A DNA stretch of 64,000 nt, taken from Apostichopus japonicus. Its lineage: Eukaryota; Echinodermata; Holothuroidea; Aspidochirotida; Stichopodidae. The stretch covers positions 8,625,001 through 8,689,000 of the forward strand of contig NC_092572.1 in assembly GCF_037975245.1 (NCBI RefSeq), written 5' to 3'. This document shows, piece by piece, positions 59,051-64,000 of this stretch. The translations under genes were made by a program, and so were the position numbers. Positions within the stretch are counted from its first letter, which is position 1, and each line of letters begins with the position of its first letter. The notes below the pieces were generated by a model that worked only from the letters and a program-made list of their open reading frames with translations, searched no databases and was not told the origin of the DNA.

Positions 59051-59293
59051 GTGTCTTTATTTACACGTCCCCGAAAAATGTCGCACGATTCAGTTGAACA
59101 ATTACTGCAATATTTATTATTTTGTGATTATCATTCAATGACTCCGTCAGACATAATTTCGTTTCTCTGCGAGAAACAGAGAAATAGCGCAGAGAGAGAG
59201 AGATTGTATCGTACTTCTGATTATTATTTAGGGGGGAAAAAAAGAGGACATTTTATTAAATCTTTGATTGAATTTGATGTCTCGAAGGACTGA
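59051..59293 (+). other. 80-codon open frame, unknown
   Basis: A plus-strand frame with a plausible internal ATG (59078) and mixed polar/hydrophobic residues (SVEQLLQYLLFCDYHSMTPS). I do not recognise it, and I see no splice sites or neighbours that support it. A GAGAGAGAGAG run lies inside. Confidence 0.2.
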
Positions 59294-59684
59294 CATACGT
59301 CCCTAGATTTTCTTGCATTATGAATAAATTCAACTAAGTTGTAAGCTTGATTATAGTCATACCTTAATGCATGACTCGTTACGGACCTTCAATCTTTTAA
59401 AAAAAAATGTATTATTGATAATTGAAGATTATTATATTTTATTCATAAGGCTTAGAAGCAAAATATGTAACGAAGAAAATAAGGTATACACTATATATTA
59501 ACATCATAAACGATGGAAAACTGCTAAGCACATTAAAAGGAGCATTCGCTGTTGTTGCATATACAACTTCTATAATGATAATGAGCTACGTTAGAGTATA
59601 GTACTTAGTACGGCTAATACTGTCAAAAGTAAATTATCTTTTAAAGCACCTTTAAATTCGCTATAAGTATAGCCAATGAACCAA

Positions 59685-60052
59685 GGGCGTAGGAACCGGG
59701 GGGCTGGGGGGGGGGGCGCTAGCCCAGTGAAAAATGTGGAGGGGCGGAAGTATCATTCCGCCCCCCCGGTTCGCAAGTCAGAAAACCCCTTTTTCATTTC
59801 CAAATGAGAAAAAAAATCTCATTTGCAGCACCAAATTGCATCTAAGGCCAGGTGAAAATACAAAATTAAGTTTACAAAATGGAATGGGTGTTGAAGTGTG
59901 CTATATTGCACCAAATTGCATCTGAGGCCACCTGGAAATGCAAAAAATTCCAAAGGGGAGGGGGACACCCCCTCCCCTTAGACCCCTCCCCCAAGCTAGC
60001 CATCAGTCTTCAGCCCCCCACTCAAAAGTACCTTCCTACGCCACTGCAATGA
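59685..60052 (+). mobile_element. GGCGTAGGA-ended element, direct copy
   Basis: Starts AAGGGCGTAGGAACCGG and ends ACCTTCCTACGCCACTG. Reverse complement of 47771-48117. No coding capacity. Confidence 0.85.
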
Positions 60053-60640
60053 ACTGTCAGTAAGTTAACTGCAGTTTGGAGACATTGTCAAGTATATGAC
60101 ACATTTAATATTTGTTTCGACTACTTATCATTCAAATTTAATCAGCTTCTTCGACTGTATGACTCTTCAATATTACGCCCACATATTCTGAGATATTATT
60201 TAATATAATGGATTGTAGTTTATATCATTATAGAAGTTAATTACGGTTACCAAGAAACACATAATCGTTGTCTCTCTGTCGGGTATTGACTGTGTACATG
60301 GAACGAGTACTATAGGCAACAAAAGAAAAGAAAAAAAAGCCTTCAAGCATATCTAAAGTGAACAATTTAACATCCGAATTTTCACAATATCACGCTATTT
60401 ATGTTATTATTAAAAAAAGTCCCCATTTACTCATATTATTCTTATTGAAGTTTTGGTTTCCTTTTATTCAGGTGAAGTTTTTCATGTATCAAAGTCATAT
60501 ACACCACCGGTAAAGACGATTTGTCGACGAGTATGCCGGTAACACCATATCTTGACAAGCTCTAAAACAAACAGTATATATATAAAAATATATTTAATAT
60601 GTATGTATATATATATATTTATTAATATATTCATCCAATA
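60053..60640. other. AT-rich, no gene seen
   Basis: No recognised feature apart from short TA runs near its end. Confidence 0.4.
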
Positions 60641-60642
60641 GG

Positions 60643-60680
<38 letters not shown>

Positions 60681-60713
60681 ACGAAAATCCACGTTTACTC
60701 CAAAAGAAAATAC

Positions 60714-60845
60714 TATTAGAGAAAACCAGAGAAATAAGATATGACTCATAATTGACAAATAAGGAGTAAGTTTTAGAAAATATTTTCTAAAACTTACTCC
60801 TTATTTGTCAATTATGAGTCATATCTTATTTCTCTGGTTTTCTCT

Positions 60846-60849
<4 letters not shown>
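60714..60849. repeat. 136-bp perfect palindrome
   Basis: Every base of 60714-60781 pairs with 60782-60849 (centre AAAATATTTT); I checked all decamers. TA microsatellites flank it on both sides. Confidence 0.97.

Positions 60850-60927
<78 letters not shown>
60848..60927. repeat. (TA)n microsatellite
   Basis: About 80 bp of TA directly after the palindrome; a shorter run (about 60643-60676) lies before it. Confidence 0.95.
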
Positions 60928-60929
<2 letters not shown>

Positions 60930-60934
<5 letters not shown>

Positions 60935-63264
60935 CTGATTGAATCACTCTTCTGATATGTAAAGGTGACTATTATTATATATATTAATATACTTGATAAC
61001 CATTTCCCATGTACAACGTAAGTTCCAATTAACAGAGATTAGAGTAATAAAACACCTCACGTATTATAAACTGGATGTATCGTCTGTTACACAATCGCTT
61101 ACACAATCGCTAAGTTTTACCTTTTCGTATCAATGAAACATAAAAGGAAACATAAGCTCTTTGTTTGTTTCTATCGATTTTAATCTCCTAGGTTTTGTCA
61201 AAACTTGTGCCCTTGACTCACCTCAATACAACCCCCCCCCCCCTCCATTGGTGATCTCATAGATGTTTTTCCCTCTTCAATATTTTGTTCAAGGTTTTCC
61301 TTTTCTTCTCTTTTTTACCTGCAGCTTTCCAGACATAATAGGTTAAAGTAGAGAAAGGCCTCCTCAGGGGTAACCGAAAACATACACCCGTTTGTTTTGG
61401 CTTTTAATCTACTTCTGCCATCACGCAGAAAATGCGCAGCCCTAAACGCATGTTCTTTCAACTTTGCATAGAGAAGAATGTAAGTACCTCCTTGAGTGTT
61501 TGGTCATGAGATTCTACCGTTGGCAGTTTTTGTTTTGAAGATTTCTTTAAAATATTTGTTAAAGAAATAAGATAAAAATTTCACGATTGTTTTCGAGTGG
61601 TTCTCCGGCAATCGAAAGAGCCATATTCTGTACTAAACTTTGTGTATTAAAATCCTTTCGGTATCTTGTATAACGTGAGATTAAAATTCTCATCTCTGAA
61701 TTACCCACATGAAGAGCTTTCCAACATAACGAAAGTAACGTGGCCATAGAGAATATATAGTGTGGTTATTCATTGTAAGCGCATGCTCAAAGCAAATTTT
61801 GATTTGTGTTTGATAACATAACATGTATACATGTTTTATCTCGGTGAAGCAAAATAAATAATATGAAACAGTGAAGCAAAATGGCTAGGTTTTTTTCTTT
61901 ACATCTTCCAAATTGGATTTGACAGGTGTTGGAAACAATCATGAAAATTATGTCCTGATAGGGACACGTTGAGGAGCGAATCAAATAAATATTTCTATTA
62001 TAATTATTGTTTTTTCATGTTTCATCAGACGAAATTTCCTCCTTTGGTTGTGCATTATATGCTAGATAATCCAGCCGTTTTCAATGGTGAACCTCATATT
62101 ATAAAAGGAACAATTATTCTTGTCACAAATTAAAAGTAACAGCCAATTATGTAAATCTTTAGAGAATGTGCAACCATGGCTGATAACAGTTGCTTTGTTA
62201 AGCGACTACAACATATCGAAATTATTATTAAATTTATTATAAAATTATAAAAATTATAAAAATTATAAAATTATAAAATAATAAAATTATAAATTAATAA
62301 AATTATAAAAAAAATAATATTATTATTACTTTTGCCTAAATTGACCCCTTTGGTGTAAAGTTGCTGTACAGATATACATGCTATGTGAAACAGGTAAGAA
62401 AAAAGTTCACAAACGAAAAAATGCCTAACCCTTTCGATGCACCCATGGATTTAATTGAGAGAATGTTCTTTTTCCTCTGATCCTCTGATCTCCTGATCTT
62501 AAACAGTATGTAATTGATCTAAAGTAATTTGGCAAACTAATCAATGGATAATTTTATATTTTCATAACTTTAATATAGTTTAATGGCTTAGCATTACGAG
62601 ATCAGCAATGGTTCGTTATCAATTTCATGATATATAGCATGAAGAGTTTTTTAACTTTCCTTGAGAGCAAACTATGTCCATAATGTGTGACTTGAGATTT
62701 AGATAATTGGATGCTACGTTAATTCTTCCATGTTTTAATGATGACACGTTTACATTGCATCTTCTAAATTTTTCATTCTCCAAGGATTTTTGTCGGCCGC
62801 GAGGTAAAGACCTTCATACCTAATCTGGCAATGTGTGTGTGTTGACTCACCTTTTGATATCTAACTGCGAGTGAAAGATGTGTATTAAAAATAATTGGAT
62901 AACTTCAACATTCGCTGACGTGACGTCATGAGTATATAGTACTCTGAACTTCGGGATAACACATAGATACATGAAGTTTCTTCATGACTTATGATCGCAG
63001 ACAGAATTTCCGTTATTTTCGCAGAACATATAAACCTGCTCTCTCATAACTCTCTCATAACTCTCTCGGGTGACCTTGGAGAAGTGCATTTTTTTCTCTG
63101 TAAATTCGATGCAATCTTTTGAAACGGAAAAAAAGAAGGTCGTCGTAACTTTTCTGTCACTTTCTAGATCTATTTTGGCCGAGTTATCCATCTGCGCGTC
63201 AAACAACAAAACGTTTGCATACCAAGAAAGTACAAAATGGACAACGATGAAGACGTAATAATTT
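60930..63264. other. AT-rich stretch, no gene supported
   Basis: Contains an AAATTATAAA-type low-complexity run at 62220-62320. A minus-strand open frame of about 75-100 codons at 62982-63300 has no family mark. Confidence 0.4.
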
Positions 63265-64000
63265 ATTACATTACTAGTGTTACCGTATTGTACTGTTGTT
63301 ATTATACTGTCGTTACTGTATTGTTTTTACTGTACTGTTGTTAGGGTACTGTTAATAGTGTACTGCTGTTACTGTACTGTTGATACGGTACCGTCGTTAA
63401 TGTACTGTTGTTACTGCACGGTTGTGTACTGTTAATATTGTACTGTTACTGTACTTTCGTTACTGTACTGCTGTTACTGTACTGTCGTTACTGCACTGTT
63501 GTTACTGTACTGTCGTAACTGTGCTACTGCTACTGTACTGTTGTTAGTGTACTGTTGTTATTACTGTAAGGTTATTGTTAGTGTACTGCTGTTACTGTAA
63601 TGGCATGCTCTGATGTTACCTGTATTGTATATGTTGTTACTGTACTGCTGATACTGTACTGATGTTACTGTTCTGTCGTTACTGTGCTGTTTTAAGTGTA
63701 CTGTCGTTATTGTACAGTTGTTAGTGTTCTGCTGGTACTGTACTAGCTTACTCTGCTGTAACCTGTATTGTATTTGTTGTACCTTTATTGATGTTACTGT
63801 CCTACTGCTACTTCAATGTTTTTAGTGTACTGCTGTTATTTCTGTACGGTTATTGTTAGTGTACTGCTGTTACTGTTCTGGCATGCTTTGCTTGTTGTGT
63901 TGTTACTGTACTGCTGTTACTGTACTGCTGCTACTGTACTGTTTTTACTGTACTGTAGTTACTGTTCTGCTACTACTGTGATGTTTTTAGTGTACTGCTG
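63265..64000. repeat. Minisatellite running to the window edge
   Basis: Units of TACTGTACTGTTGTTAC and variants (GCTGTTACTGTACTG, GTCGTTACTG). Larger blocks recur, for example TAAGGTTATTGTTAGTGTAC near 63566 and a similar block near 63845. Continues past the window. Confidence 0.93.

Noticed and set aside
62982-63300. Minus-strand frame with a hydrophobic start, considered as a lost KCNH S5 exon
   Set aside because: A WYA string is present by chance; there is no HWLAC, no charged sensor, and no fitting splice sites.

Overview
This is a eukaryotic (animal) genome window. Genes are split by GT-AG introns, coding exons are small islands in AT-rich DNA, and the rest is full of short interspersed elements, decayed transposons, long (AT)n runs and minisatellites. 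The two recognisable genes and the repeat types fit an invertebrate deuterostome such as an echinoderm (sea cucumber or sea urchin type). The sequence alone does not fix the species, and the taxon is an inference.

Layout. Positions 1-11.3 kb are repeat-rich and hold no host gene I can support. They contain a tandem pair of GCGTAGCC-family repeats, a dimer of a tRNA-derived SINE, a non-LTR retrotransposon remnant, a 12-bp minisatellite, a higher-order satellite with a 383-bp period (about 4.07-6.32 kb), a decayed MULE-type transposase and a GTCTCG-repeat element. Positions 11,524-25,546 (+) carry a complete protoporphyrinogen oxidase gene (PPOX): ten coding exons, 478 codons, all splice phases agreeing. 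Positions 25.5-36.2 kb are the intergenic space between two convergent genes, with a hAT-type MITE, a LINE reverse transcriptase split by a SINE, a second tRNA-derived SINE and a short inverted-repeat element. Positions 36,321-47,594 (-) hold the 3' part of a KCNH-family voltage-gated potassium channel, closest to the ERG type (KCNH2/6/7). It runs from the pore through S6, C-linker, cyclic-nucleotide-binding homology domain and coiled coil to the stop, in seven exons (688 residues visible). Its PAS domain and S1-S5 were not found upstream within the window. Positions 47.6-64 kb are probably intron or 5' flank of this channel. They are filled with repeats and include a block at 52.3-54.0 kb of broken minus-strand coding sequence that may come from a virus-like (Polinton/adintovirus-like) element, a perfect 136-bp palindrome and a terminal minisatellite.

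The two genes have no functional link: one makes a haem-biosynthesis enzyme, the other an ion channel. They are arranged tail to tail. The most unusual structures are the tandemly copied splice donor after PPOX exon 7, satellite monomers that recur in inverted orientation next to the PPOX start, a telomere-like array enclosed by perfect 15-bp inverted repeats in PPOX intron 1, and the long perfect palindrome near 60.8 kb.
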